A program made the position numbers and the translations under genes. Below, piece after piece: positions 32,186-41,296 of a stretch of 64,000 nt of DNA. The notes below the pieces were generated by a model. That model was given only the letters and a program-made list of their open reading frames with translations. It was not told the origin of the DNA and did no database searches. Position 1 is the first letter of the stretch, and each line of letters opens with the position of its first letter. Source of the stretch: Leptospira venezuelensis (GTDB lineage: Bacteria > Spirochaetota > Leptospiria > Leptospirales > Leptospiraceae); assembly GCF_002150035.1 (NCBI RefSeq), contig NZ_NETS01000010.1, positions 1,736,001-1,800,000 of the forward strand. Direction: 5' to 3'.

Positions 32186-33052
32186 ATTTTTTTGTTGATA
32201 AAGTCATTTCCTATTCCAAGATCATTTTCTCGGATTAGAGTGGAATTGGAATCGAATAATCTCTCTCCTCATAAAGGGATACTCTATTTATGGAATAGTA
32301 GAGTGATCTTTGCCACTAGTGTTATGCAAACTGATTTTCACGAGCATTATGCTGCTACTTTGGCGATCTCGCTCGAAGAAAATATCTGCATAGAGACAGA
32401 AGCAGGAAAAGGAGAATATCGTGTAGCACTAGTCGCCCCAAATACTTATCACAGGACCATCTCCCCTGGAGTAAAAATGGTTTCCTTACTGATAGATCCG
32501 GAAACCTACGAATACGGAGCTATTTCCGAATACGCTGGAGTTGGTGTAGTCAAACGTCTGGAAATTTCTTCATTCCTTCCTTTAATGGGAAGATTATGGG
32601 ATCTATATTACGGAAATTTAACGGACTCGGAAGCTTGGGATCTGCATCTAGACTTACTACAGTGTGTGTATCCTTTTAAAAAACTCGGAAAGAATATAGA
32701 TGAACGAATCGTTCAAATTGCGCGTAAGATCAGAACTGAAATACCTGACAGCATTCGAATGAAAGAGATCGGAAAGGATTTTTCGATCTCTGAAGATAGA
32801 TTGATCCGTTTGTTTAAAGAGAATCTAGGCATTCCTCTTAGAAGGTACCTTTTATGGGTCAGGATCATGAATACTGCAAAACTTTTGAAAGAAGGAACAA
32901 GCTTAACGGAAGCAGCGCATGCCGCAGGTTTCTCAGATTCCGCCCATTTTACTAGAACCTTTAAGGAGAATTTTGGGTTTGTACCTTCTTTATTTTTCGG
33001 GCATCTAAAATCGATTGAGGTTCGGTTCTGCGAATCAGGCGATCTGATCTAA
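32171..33052 (+). CDS. AraC-family transcription regulator
   Basis: About 290 residues. An N-terminal cupin-like part (IFATSVMQTDFHEHYAATLAISLEEN, VALVAPNTYHRTISPG) keeps the His of AraC-type effector pockets. The C-terminal double helix-turn-helix contains IRMKEIGKDFSISEDRLIRLFKENLGIPLRRYLLWVR and AAHAAGFSDSAHFTRTFKENFGFVPSLFF, the family hallmark. The start is uncertain: TTG 32171 is the first codon, but TTG 32192, TTG 32195 and GTG 32240 are alternatives, and no ATG occurs before 32325. Three 16-bp repeats around the gene are its likely operators. Confidence 0.85.
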   Translation: MNDSGIFLLIKSFPIPRSFSRIRVELESNNLSPHKGILYLWNSRVIFATSVMQTDFHEHYAATLAISLEENICIETEAGKGEYRVALVAPNTYHRTISPGVKMVSLLIDPETYEYGAISEYAGVGVVKRLEISSFLPLMGRLWDLYYGNLTDSEAWDLHLDLLQCVYPFKKLGKNIDERIVQIARKIRTEIPDSIRMKEIGKDFSISEDRLIRLFKENLGIPLRRYLLWVRIMNTAKLLKEGTSLTEAAHAAGFSDSAHFTRTFKENFGFVPSLFFGHLKSIEVRFCESGDLI

Positions 33053-33070
33053 TCAAAAATATTTACCAAT

Positions 33071-33086
33071 ACCGGAATCATTCAAG
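33071..33086 (+). promoter_or_regulatory. Copy 3 of the 16-bp motif, upstream of the M24 peptidase gene
   Basis: ACCGGAATCATTCAAG ends 53 bp before ATG 33140. Shared AAT just before the core extends the match with copy 2. Confidence 0.65.
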
Positions 33087-33139
33087 CAGAATGTCTTATT
33101 CTCTGTTACTCTTCTATTATCCGAGTTTAGAGAAACAAT

Positions 33140-34030
33140 ATGCCAATAGAAAGACAGAGAGGATTTTTATCCAAACTCTCCTCCAAAATTTCCAGATACA
33201 ATTCCACATCGATACATACGCCTAATCAAGAGGAAAAGGCAGGGTTTTTGAAAGCGCAAAGATTAGCATATCAATGTGTTACAGAGATAGAAAAAGAAAT
33301 GCAAGAAGGTTGGACAGAGTTCCAAACAGCAAAACGTATGAATACATTCCTGAGAGATCATGGAGTTAAAGTATTTTTACATCGTCCTTTTGCTTGGTTC
33401 GGAGAGCATGCGAGATTTGACGGTTATAAAAGATTCACTCAATTCCATCCGAGTAAAAAGAGAAGATTACAAGCAAACGAATCCTTTATCTTAGATGTTT
33501 CTCCCGTGGTGGATGGATATATCGGTGACATCGGGTATTCATCTTCTTTAACTAGAAATTCTGAATTAGATAACGGAATGAGATATCTATTAAAGCTTAG
33601 ATCTGAACTTCCAAAACTATTTTCTTCTTCTATGAGTTCTTCCGAGATCTGGCATAAGATAGATCAGGATTCCAAAAGACATGGATTCGATAATGTACAC
33701 TCTTTGTATCCTTTTGCGGTGCTCGGGCATAGAGTATATAAAGTGCATTTACCTAATATTTCCTTTCCCCTATTGCCAGTTAGTTTTGCAAGCTGGTTCA
33801 GCTTACAAGGATCTTTGGAGTTTCTAAGTCATAAGGTGCTCCCTGAACTTTTGACTCCAGATCATGAAGGGGAAAAAACAGGTCTTTGGGCAATAGAACC
33901 TCATTTGGGAAGAGGTAAAACAGGTTTTAAATTTGAAGAGATCCTGGTAGTTGAAAAAGACAAAGCATATTGGTTGGATGAAGAAGTCCCTCATATGAAA
34001 AAATATGGGAAATTATTGGAAGCAGTATGA
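33140..34030 (+). CDS. M24 family metallopeptidase-like protein (Xaa-Pro aminopeptidase fold)
   Basis: 296 residues, cytoplasmic, with the pita-bread layout. The first metal Asp lies in NESFILDVSPVVDGYIGDIGYSSSL, where DxS..xxGxxxDxG is the M24 signature. A His follows in FAVLGHRVYKVHLP and an Glu/His in LWAIEPHLGRG, then KFEEILVVE with the last Glu. All expected ligands seem present, though the spacing between second and third is long and the usual N-terminal creatinase domain is missing. It overlaps the next gene by 4 bp and has the AraC-type motif upstream. Confidence 0.78.
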   Translation: MPIERQRGFLSKLSSKISRYNSTSIHTPNQEEKAGFLKAQRLAYQCVTEIEKEMQEGWTEFQTAKRMNTFLRDHGVKVFLHRPFAWFGEHARFDGYKRFTQFHPSKKRRLQANESFILDVSPVVDGYIGDIGYSSSLTRNSELDNGMRYLLKLRSELPKLFSSSMSSSEIWHKIDQDSKRHGFDNVHSLYPFAVLGHRVYKVHLPNISFPLLPVSFASWFSLQGSLEFLSHKVLPELLTPDHEGEKTGLWAIEPHLGRGKTGFKFEEILVVEKDKAYWLDEEVPHMKKYGKLLEAV

Positions 34031-35268
34031 AATTAAATCAAATAATTATAATATTTATCATTCTTATATTAACAGGAGCTTGTAATCCTTCTGGGATTAA
34101 AATAGGAGAACCATATAAATTAGGAGAAGTCCCTTCTTCAATTTCAGAAGTTCAGGACAAACAGGATCCTTTCTTAAGTGGACTCAAAGTGGAAATGAAA
34201 GACCTTCCTGGTCATGACGATTTGCTTTTCGATCGTGCCAAAGGATTTGGCTACGCATCAGGAATGGACGGTTGGGTCTGGAGATTGGATCTAAAGACTG
34301 ATAAGGCAGAACAATGGATAAAACCCCCGGTAAATCCAGCAGGCATGCAATATTCAGATAAAGCTAAGTCTAAAATTTTAGTATGTGCATCTATACTTGG
34401 AGGCGAAACCTACGAAGAAAAAAATAGGGTAGGTCTTTACGAAATAGATATCGAGACTAAAAAGATAGATCCGATCATTTTAGATCTTCCTAAATTAGAA
34501 AAAGAGGAATTCGAAAAAGTGTATTCTAATGCAGATATGCCTACCTTTTCTCTTCAAAATTTGAATCTTTCTAATTCGAGGTCATTTTCTTTATGCAATG
34601 ACTTGGCTGTATCGGATGATGGAAATCGGATCTATATCACAGAACCCTTCGAAAGATCAGATGCCGCTATGGGAAGCGGTGCCGTTCCAGAAGCTATAGG
34701 TCTTTATCCTCACGGAAAACTTTGGATGCTGGACAGAAGTAAAAATACAATCTCACTTGTTTTAACCGGATTTACTTTTGTGGACGGTATCTTGATTGAA
34801 AATTCTGAGAAAGGAAAAGAAGAGTCCGTGGTATTTACCGAAACAAGTAAGTTTAGGATTATCAGAGCTTTTCTTTCCGGAAAAAAACAAGGAAGCTCAG
34901 AAGTATTATTCGAAAATCTGCCGGGCCTTGCTGATGGCTTAGAAAGAGATACAGAAGGAAGGATTTGGGCTGGGATTATCAAAAAAAGATCAGGGCTTGT
35001 TAACTTTATTCATAAAAACCCTTGGCTGAAACAATTGATACTATCCTTACCCCAAAAGATTTTGCCTATATCTCATAATACTGGGATACTTGTGATCGAT
35101 CCGAGTGGAAAAAAACCTCTCTATTATTCTATGCATGATGGATCTAAGGTTAATGATATTTCCGTTTCGGTTCCTTTTGAAGACAGAGTATATTTTCCTT
35201 CCTTCGACAAAACTTCGAGAGGATTGTATTCTTTGCCTATATCTTCCTTGAAAATTAAGGAATTCTAA
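34027..35268 (+). CDS. Lipoprotein with SMP-30/strictosidine-synthase-like beta-propeller
   Basis: 413 residues. The lipoprotein signal ends ILTGACNPS. The propeller holds FDRAKGFGYASGMDGWVWRLDL, SLCNDLAVSDDGNRIYITEPFERSD, FVDGILIENSEKG, LPGLADGLERDTEGRIWAGI and MHDGSKVNDISVSVPFED, the repeated 'ND.A.S.DG..Y.T' and 'GL..D..G..WAG' of the strictosidine-synthase/SMP-30 fold. Such proteins are calcium-dependent lactonases or hydrolases. Substrate unknown. It begins inside the M24 gene and its stop overlaps the convergent phosphatase gene by 4 bp. Confidence 0.75.
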   Translation: MKLNQIIIIFIILILTGACNPSGIKIGEPYKLGEVPSSISEVQDKQDPFLSGLKVEMKDLPGHDDLLFDRAKGFGYASGMDGWVWRLDLKTDKAEQWIKPPVNPAGMQYSDKAKSKILVCASILGGETYEEKNRVGLYEIDIETKKIDPIILDLPKLEKEEFEKVYSNADMPTFSLQNLNLSNSRSFSLCNDLAVSDDGNRIYITEPFERSDAAMGSGAVPEAIGLYPHGKLWMLDRSKNTISLVLTGFTFVDGILIENSEKGKEESVVFTETSKFRIIRAFLSGKKQGSSEVLFENLPGLADGLERDTEGRIWAGIIKKRSGLVNFIHKNPWLKQLILSLPQKILPISHNTGILVIDPSGKKPLYYSMHDGSKVNDISVSVPFEDRVYFPSFDKTSRGLYSLPISSLKIKEF

Positions 35269-37352
35269 TGAACTTCTACGGCGAGTAAAGTGACGTCGTC
35301 TTGGAATCCTCTCGGGCCTACAAAAATTTGTAGTTCCGAGATTAGATCTTCTGCCACTTCCTGAATGCCTGTATTTCTACTTAAAATGGATAATACCCGG
35401 TTCTCGCCGAATTCTTTCTTCTCCTGATCGAATTCCTCGAAAATTCCATCTGAAAAGAAAAAGATCCGATTTCCAGGAAGAAGAGGCACAGTCACATTTT
35501 TATAAGTGGCTTCTTTTTTCAGACCTATAATTGGTCCTCTAGAATACAGATAATCCGCGCCTTCTTGTTTTTGTTTTAAAACTTGAGGAGGATGTCCTGC
35601 TGAAGAATAATACAGAACATTATTATTCAGATCGATATCAGCAAGAACAGCAGAGAATATAATATTGATACTTCTATATTTTTGGCAACAAGCCGCATTT
35701 AATAATTCTAAGATGCGAGAAGGTTGGTCTTTAACAAACTTAATACTCTCAAATTCCGCCTTAATGGTCATTGTAAGAAGGGCTGCTTGTACTCCGTGAC
35801 CGGTAGCATCCACTAAGAATAATCGGAAATAACCAGGTTCTAATTCGAAAATATCATAATAATCTCCGCCAATCTCTGACATAGGGAGATAGTAAGGATG
35901 AATGGAAACTTTCTTACCATTTAAGTTAAGAGTAGGTAGAGTCTTTTGCTGTAATTTTTTAGCGAGAGAAAGATCTCCTTTTAAAAGTTTCAAAGACTCA
36001 TTTAGATTTTCTGTTCTTTCTACTACAATTTGTTCCAGATTTACATTCAGTTTTTTAAGCTCTTCTCCTAAATCTTCTGCGAGCACAAATCCTTTAGAGA
36101 ATCGTGAAGCAAGTAATATACATTGAGAAAGAACTAGTGCCAAAACTCCGTATGGAACCATATAGAAAGAGTCTATAAACTTATTTAGATATAGAACATC
36201 ATTTGCAACGGTGATCAGATTTACTACCAGACTGAAAAAGCAAATTCTGGCTCCTTCTACCTTCTTTATGGACATGTAAGCTAATCTGAAAAATAAATAG
36301 GTCAAAACTCCCAACATCAGGATTTCTAAAGAATTGATGAAGAAGGACATGGTGAATAATTTTGTTGGAAGGAATGCGGCAGAAAATACTAAAAGAAGAC
36401 TTAAATAAAATATAATATTGAATAATTTATCCTTTTTGAATTGTTCCTTGAAGATAGATTGTACGTATAGAATTGTACCTGGCAAAAGTAGGAATAGGAA
36501 TAGAATTTCTCCTCTTACTGAAAATTCATAATTTTTGAAAATTGAGAATACATTATAAAAGATCCTTTCTCCATAAAAAGAAACTCTAAGTGCAATACAC
36601 AGACAGAGCAGAGCAAAGAATAATGCAGAAGGATCCCTTCTTCTCATTAAATAAAACGTAAAATGGTATAGCGACATCACAAACAAGGTCCCGAATGTGA
36701 TTGAATCTAACATAGTAGCTCTTAGAGAAACCTGTTGGATATCAGATGTGTTGCCTAGTTGGATTGGATTCCAGATCCCTGAGCCATTCGAATATTTAAA
36801 ATTCGAAACATGTATCACAATTTCCAATTCAGGTTTGTCGGAGATAAAACTAAAAACCCCCGGTTTATACCCTGGAGAATATTCAGATTCTTCTTTCCCT
36901 ACATTTCCACCTTTGGAGATTTCTTTTCCATTTACGAATAAAGTGTAAGAAGAGCTGATAGAGGATATCTTGAGACTGAGTTGTGTATTTGCTTCAGGCA
37001 ATAATACTTTTGCCCTATAGCTTGCGAAGCCATGGCTTGGGTATTTTTGAGTGACGTTACGTCCTTTGTCCCATTTTGCCGGGACCTTTATATAAGTAAC
37101 TGAGGAAGGTTGTTCTTTAGGTTTGGGATTAGGAAGAAGTTCATTCCAATAAAATTCCCATTCTCCGTCTAGACTAATATTGCCGTCTGTCTGGAAATTC
37201 CATTGCCTGAGGTCCAGGACACCCTTACTGACTTTGGGGCTTTCCTTTCCTGGTTGGCAGCCTAAAAGAAAGAAGAATAGTATAGATCCTAAGAACAAAT
37301 GCGGTATTCTATTCTTGCCCAAAATCCGGATCTTCCTGATAAGAAATTTCAA
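35265..37352 (-). CDS. 7TM-DISM receptor with SpoIIE/PP2C-type phosphatase domain
   Basis: 695 residues. A lipoprotein-like signal (FFFLLGCQPG) is followed by a periplasmic carbohydrate-binding-like domain (DGEWEFYWNELLPNPK, VPAKWDKGRN, LSLKISSISSSYTLFVNG). Seven membrane helices (7TMR-DISM type) come next, then a coiled coil (LEQIVVERTENLNESLKLLKGDLSLAKKLQQ) and the SpoIIE phosphatase with metal Asp residues in GGDYYDIFEL, DATGHGVQAALLTM and FFSDGIFEEFD. Such proteins dephosphorylate anti-sigma-factor antagonists in response to an outside signal. No target gene is adjacent. Intact by eye. Confidence 0.88.
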   Translation of the reverse strand: MKFLIRKIRILGKNRIPHLFLGSILFFFLLGCQPGKESPKVSKGVLDLRQWNFQTDGNISLDGEWEFYWNELLPNPKPKEQPSSVTYIKVPAKWDKGRNVTQKYPSHGFASYRAKVLLPEANTQLSLKISSISSSYTLFVNGKEISKGGNVGKEESEYSPGYKPGVFSFISDKPELEIVIHVSNFKYSNGSGIWNPIQLGNTSDIQQVSLRATMLDSITFGTLFVMSLYHFTFYLMRRRDPSALFFALLCLCIALRVSFYGERIFYNVFSIFKNYEFSVRGEILFLFLLLPGTILYVQSIFKEQFKKDKLFNIIFYLSLLLVFSAAFLPTKLFTMSFFINSLEILMLGVLTYLFFRLAYMSIKKVEGARICFFSLVVNLITVANDVLYLNKFIDSFYMVPYGVLALVLSQCILLASRFSKGFVLAEDLGEELKKLNVNLEQIVVERTENLNESLKLLKGDLSLAKKLQQKTLPTLNLNGKKVSIHPYYLPMSEIGGDYYDIFELEPGYFRLFLVDATGHGVQAALLTMTIKAEFESIKFVKDQPSRILELLNAACCQKYRSINIIFSAVLADIDLNNNVLYYSSAGHPPQVLKQKQEGADYLYSRGPIIGLKKEATYKNVTVPLLPGNRIFFFSDGIFEEFDQEKKEFGENRVLSILSRNTGIQEVAEDLISELQIFVGPRGFQDDVTLLAVEVH

Positions 37353-37459
37353 TAGGCTTATGCTCCGTGCAGATTTCTGATAGCTAAAAATAATTAGATC
37401 GGTTTTTTTTTAGGGAGAGAAAGACGGGTTAAACATCTCGTTTTTTCGTCGAATGCCTG

Positions 37460-39319
37460 ATGCGGTCCAGTATTTTAATTATAGAAGATAGGGAAGAAGA
37501 ATATATCTGGATCCGAACTCTATTAGGAGGCATCGAATCCTTTACTCCTAGCTGTACAAGAGCCTTGGACTTTCAGGATGCCTTGAATAGGACCAAGACA
37601 GAATTTTTTGACGTTATACTATTTCAATATAGTTCTCAAAATAGTTTAGAACTTTTGGAGAAGTCCCAGATCCTTCCCTCCTTAATTGTAATTGCAGAAA
37701 ATCAGGAAAGCAGAGAAGTCCTTAAAAATTCTAAGATCCATTTTGCAGATCTTTTGCTTAAAGAAAATGTGAATTCTGATCTTTTGGACCGTTCTATTCG
37801 GCTTGTATTACAAACTAAGTCAACAGTAGAAAATCTAAATCTTCTTAAGATAGGTATCGAGAGATCTAAAGATATTTTTTTGATCACGGAAGCTTCTCCT
37901 ATCGATGAACCTGGACCAAAGATAGTATATGTAAATAGCGCATTTGAGAGACTGACAGGTTATAAAAGAGAAGAAGTATTAGGAAAAACTCCTAGAATTC
38001 TGCAAGGCCCTAAAACAGATAGGGCGACGTTGGATCGGATCCGGAAGGCGGTCACAGAAGCCAAACCTTGTTTCGAAGAAGTTATTAATTACGATAAAGA
38101 CGGAAGAGAATATTGGATTGAAATGGATATCTTTCCAATCGTAAACGATCATGGTATCGTTACTCACTTGATGGGGATCGAGAGAGACATTACAGAAAGA
38201 CGAAATACCGAAGAAAGAATTAGACATTCCCAAAAAATGGAAGCAGTAGGCCAACTCGCAGGAGGAATGGCGCATGACTTTAATAATTTATTAAATGTAA
38301 TATTAGCAAATCTAGATCTTCTTGAAATGAAGTTGAAAGATTCTGATGATCTAATGAAAAGAGTTCGTTCTGCGCAAGACGCAATTCAAAGAGGAGTCGA
38401 GGTCAACAAAAGGCTTCTTGCTTTTTCTAGAAAGCAGGCCTTGAATCCTGAGTCATGCGACGTAAATCGGGTATTAAAGGACTTTATCCCTATTTTGGAT
38501 CGGATCAAGACTGAAAAAATTGAAATTGAGTATGAGATCTCCGACGAGATATCGATTTGCGACATTGAAAAGACAGGACTCGAAAATGCGGTTCTGAATC
38601 TTGCATTGAATGCAAGAGATGCAATGCCTGAAGGTGGTAAAATATTTATTTCTACCGGATTTGTGCATAATGGAGATACAAAGGGGCCTAAAATTTTCGG
38701 TTTGGAAGCAAAGGATTATTTTTTAGTCACCGTTACTGATACTGGGACTGGGATGGACGATATAACGAAGGCTCGTATATTTGATCCGTTTTTTTCCACA
38801 AAGGGTGGAGGGAAAGGAACCGGTTTGGGATTGACCATGGTTTATGGTTTTGTAAAACAATCGAACGGTTTTTTAAAAGTTATCACTGCACCGGAATATG
38901 GCTCCAGTTTTCTAATTTTCTTGCCGGTGCATAATCAGGATAAAAATGAACAAGCTCTCCCTACCAAAAAGAAAACTTTGGTTATGGAAGAAAATCGAGA
39001 AACTGCTGAGTTGGCCTGTGTATACTTAAGGGAATTGGGTTACGAACCTCATGTGAGTTCGGATATGAAACGATTGGCAAAATTTTTCTCAGGCGATCCA
39101 GAGATCTCATTCGTTTTGTTGGACCTCCAACTTGTGGATTCTAAGGGTATAGATCTAAAAAAAGAACTGGAAAGATTTGGTTCCGGAAAAATAATCGCTA
39201 CTTCCTCGGGGCGGGGTGAAAGTTTAGAACTTCCTAATACTGTTCCGTTGGTCCGAAAACCATATACCAAGACCTCATTGAAAGAAGCGGTTCGTAGTAT
39301 CGGAGAAATTCTTCCATGA
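37460..39319 (+). CDS. Hybrid PAS sensor histidine kinase with N- and C-terminal receiver domains
   Basis: 619 residues. The N-terminal receiver-like domain has Gln56 where the phosphate-accepting Asp should be (FFDVILFQYSS). A PAS domain resembles LOV sensors, but the flavin motif reads GKTPRILQG (175-183), so the photo-active Cys is missing. The HisKA box GGMAHDFNNLLNVI has H272. The ATPase has NLALNARDAMPEGG, DTGTGMDDITKARIFDPFFSTKG and GTGLGLTMVYGFVKQSNG. The C-terminal receiver keeps its Asp (FVLLDLQLVD) and Lys (PLVRKPYT). Cytoplasmic. It overlaps the REC-EAL gene by 4 bp. Confidence 0.88.
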   Translation: MRSSILIIEDREEEYIWIRTLLGGIESFTPSCTRALDFQDALNRTKTEFFDVILFQYSSQNSLELLEKSQILPSLIVIAENQESREVLKNSKIHFADLLLKENVNSDLLDRSIRLVLQTKSTVENLNLLKIGIERSKDIFLITEASPIDEPGPKIVYVNSAFERLTGYKREEVLGKTPRILQGPKTDRATLDRIRKAVTEAKPCFEEVINYDKDGREYWIEMDIFPIVNDHGIVTHLMGIERDITERRNTEERIRHSQKMEAVGQLAGGMAHDFNNLLNVILANLDLLEMKLKDSDDLMKRVRSAQDAIQRGVEVNKRLLAFSRKQALNPESCDVNRVLKDFIPILDRIKTEKIEIEYEISDEISICDIEKTGLENAVLNLALNARDAMPEGGKIFISTGFVHNGDTKGPKIFGLEAKDYFLVTVTDTGTGMDDITKARIFDPFFSTKGGGKGTGLGLTMVYGFVKQSNGFLKVITAPEYGSSFLIFLPVHNQDKNEQALPTKKKTLVMEENRETAELACVYLRELGYEPHVSSDMKRLAKFFSGDPEISFVLLDLQLVDSKGIDLKKELERFGSGKIIATSSGRGESLELPNTVPLVRKPYTKTSLKEAVRSIGEILP

Positions 39320-40521
39320 CCGATTCAAGAAATTCTAAAAAACTTCTGATCCTGGACGATGAAGAAGAGATCGCAAAGATCTTAGGAGAGATCGCAGTTG
39401 ATTGCGGTTTTGAGGTTTCATTATCGCATACTGCTCCCGATTTTCTAGATAAAGTGGATCCAAGTTTCGATTGTGTGATCCTGGATCTTATGATCCCGGG
39501 TATGGATGGAGTTGATGTCATCCGATTCTTGTCTGAGAAGGATGTTCATCCTGACGTGATATTGATCTCAGGCGCGGACAGAAGGACACTTCATAGCGCG
39601 GAAACATTGGCTGGAGAATACGGACTGCACATTGCTGCTGTTATGGAAAAGCCGATTCGAGTTTCTGATATTAGAAATACGTTATCTGCAATAGCTGAAA
39701 AAGAATCGGATATTTCTTCTCGTACCAAATCTGGTGGGCAAGGAAAATCAGGCCCTACATTCGAAAAGGAAGAAGTTCTGGATGCAGTTCGCGCTGATCA
39801 ATTTGTATTATTTTATCAACCTAAATTCGATCTAAAGACAGGAAGGGTAGAAGGTTTTGAGGCCTTAGTGAGATGGAACCATCCTAAACTAGGATTGGTA
39901 TTTCCCGATTCTTTTCTACCTTTGATGGAAAAAGAAACCGCTATCTTGAATCTAATGACTGAGAAAATTATAGATATAGCATTAGATGAGACAAGAATCT
40001 GGCATACGAACGGACGAAAGCTCCGTGTGGCGGTTAATGTATCTCCTGTAACTTTGACAGAACTGGACTTTCCAGAAAGGATCCTTGCGAAAATTAAGAA
40101 CAAGGGTATCCCGCAAAGCCAATTCCAAATGGAGATCACCGAGACTGGCTTTTTAGAGAACATTCGTTTTACTCAGGATATTTTAACCAGGCTTAGGATA
40201 CGTGGGATTGGATTATCTATTGATGATTTTGGTACGGGCTATTCTTCATTGAAGCAATTACATCGGTTTCCTTTTACAGAAATGAAAATAGATAAGTCCT
40301 TTGTTATGGATTCCCCAAGGGACAGAGAATCTTTGTTTATTTGCCAGGCATCTGTTGATCTAGGGCATAAGTTAGGAATGACTGTTGTAGCAGAAGGAAT
40401 AGAGACCGCCGAAGTAGAAAGATTAATGAAGGAAGCAGGTTGTGATGTGGGCCAGGGATATTATTATTCTAAGCCTGTTCATCCCGAAAAAATCCCAGAA
40501 ATTCTTTCCAAATTCGGTTAA
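39316..40521 (+). CDS. Response regulator with EAL cyclic-di-GMP phosphodiesterase domain
   Basis: 401 residues. The receiver domain is complete: DDEEE acidic pocket, D57 in FDCVILDLMIPGMDG, and Lys in AVMEKPI. A Ser/Lys linker leads to the EAL domain with VEGFEALVRWNHP, NVSPVTL, QMEITETGF, LSIDDFGTGYSSLKQL, KIDKSFV, VVAEGIETAEV and a final GQGYYYSKPV. All the catalytic and metal residues known from active EAL enzymes are visible, so it should hydrolyse c-di-GMP. It is probably phosphorylated by the upstream hybrid kinase, with which it overlaps by 4 bp. Confidence 0.92.
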   Translation: MTDSRNSKKLLILDDEEEIAKILGEIAVDCGFEVSLSHTAPDFLDKVDPSFDCVILDLMIPGMDGVDVIRFLSEKDVHPDVILISGADRRTLHSAETLAGEYGLHIAAVMEKPIRVSDIRNTLSAIAEKESDISSRTKSGGQGKSGPTFEKEEVLDAVRADQFVLFYQPKFDLKTGRVEGFEALVRWNHPKLGLVFPDSFLPLMEKETAILNLMTEKIIDIALDETRIWHTNGRKLRVAVNVSPVTLTELDFPERILAKIKNKGIPQSQFQMEITETGFLENIRFTQDILTRLRIRGIGLSIDDFGTGYSSLKQLHRFPFTEMKIDKSFVMDSPRDRESLFICQASVDLGHKLGMTVVAEGIETAEVERLMKEAGCDVGQGYYYSKPVHPEKIPEILSKFG

Positions 40522-40559
40522 CAATAAAACCCTAGGCAGCATGTCCTCGAGTAAAAATC

Positions 40560-41291
40560 TTATTTCGGCCTATTCTCGAAAAAAGTTAACTTAAAGAAAA
40601 TATAAAGTATTTTTGTACCTGCCTTAAAACTTCCGATCAAATTTCCACTGATCTTAGACTTTCCGCCTTTTCTATTTCGATAATGAACAGGAACTTCTTG
40701 GATCGTAAATCCGTTTCGGATTGCCTTGATTTGCATTTCTAGATTCCATCCCCAAGTAAGATCTTGCAGATCCAAATCAAGCAAGGATCGCCATCTTAAA
40801 ATACGAAATGGTCCTAGATCAGTAAATTTTACTCCATAAAAAGAGCGGATCAAAAAACAGGAAAGCCAGTTCCCGAACTTCTGCAAAAAGGATAACGAAC
40901 CTGGTTCAGCATATCCTAAATTTCTGGAACCTATCACAAAATTTGTATTTGGATCTCGTGAGAATACAGAAAATAGATCCTCAAGATTATTGAGATCATC
41001 CGAACCATCTGCATCCATGAACACTATAAACTCAGGAGAAATTTTTCTTTCCTGAAGATAATGTATTCCCGCTAAACATGCGGCTCCATAACCTTTCTTT
41101 GGTTCTTGGACTAAAATCACTCCTGCATCAATTGCGATCGCCGGAGTGGAATCCTTGGATCCGTTATCCAGAATTAAAATTTGTTCGGGCAAGATCCCAA
41201 ATCTGAAAAGAGAGTCTAAAACCTTTGGCAAGGTTTCCTCTTCATTTAGGGCTGGGATCAGAAATTTGGAATTTGCCCAGGGAGCTGACAA
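40560..41291 (-). CDS. Family 2 glycosyltransferase (DPM/polyprenyl-phosphate sugar type)
   Basis: 243 residues. The GT-A fold begins FLIPALNEEETLPKVLDSL, then ILILDNGSKDSTPAIA and the metal motif FIVFMDADGSDDLNNL. Acceptor segments are GSRNLGYAEPGSL and TDLGPFRILRWRSLLDLDLQDLTWGWNLEMQIKA. The length fits a soluble DPM-like enzyme lacking membrane helices; it probably transfers a sugar from NDP to a lipid carrier. It lies 5 bp downstream of the pentaheme cytochrome gene in the same direction, so co-transcription with the rhodanese gene is likely though functionally odd. Confidence 0.85.
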   Translation of the reverse strand: MSAPWANSKFLIPALNEEETLPKVLDSLFRFGILPEQILILDNGSKDSTPAIAIDAGVILVQEPKKGYGAACLAGIHYLQERKISPEFIVFMDADGSDDLNNLEDLFSVFSRDPNTNFVIGSRNLGYAEPGSLSFLQKFGNWLSCFLIRSFYGVKFTDLGPFRILRWRSLLDLDLQDLTWGWNLEMQIKAIRNGFTIQEVPVHYRNRKGGKSKISGNLIGSFKAGTKILYIFFKLTFFENRPK

Positions 41292-41296
41292 AAGAT

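Noticed and set aside
37985..38010. LOV photoreceptor domain
   Set aside because: The essential Cys of the GxNCRFLQ motif is missing (GKTPRILQG), so normal LOV photochemistry is not possible.
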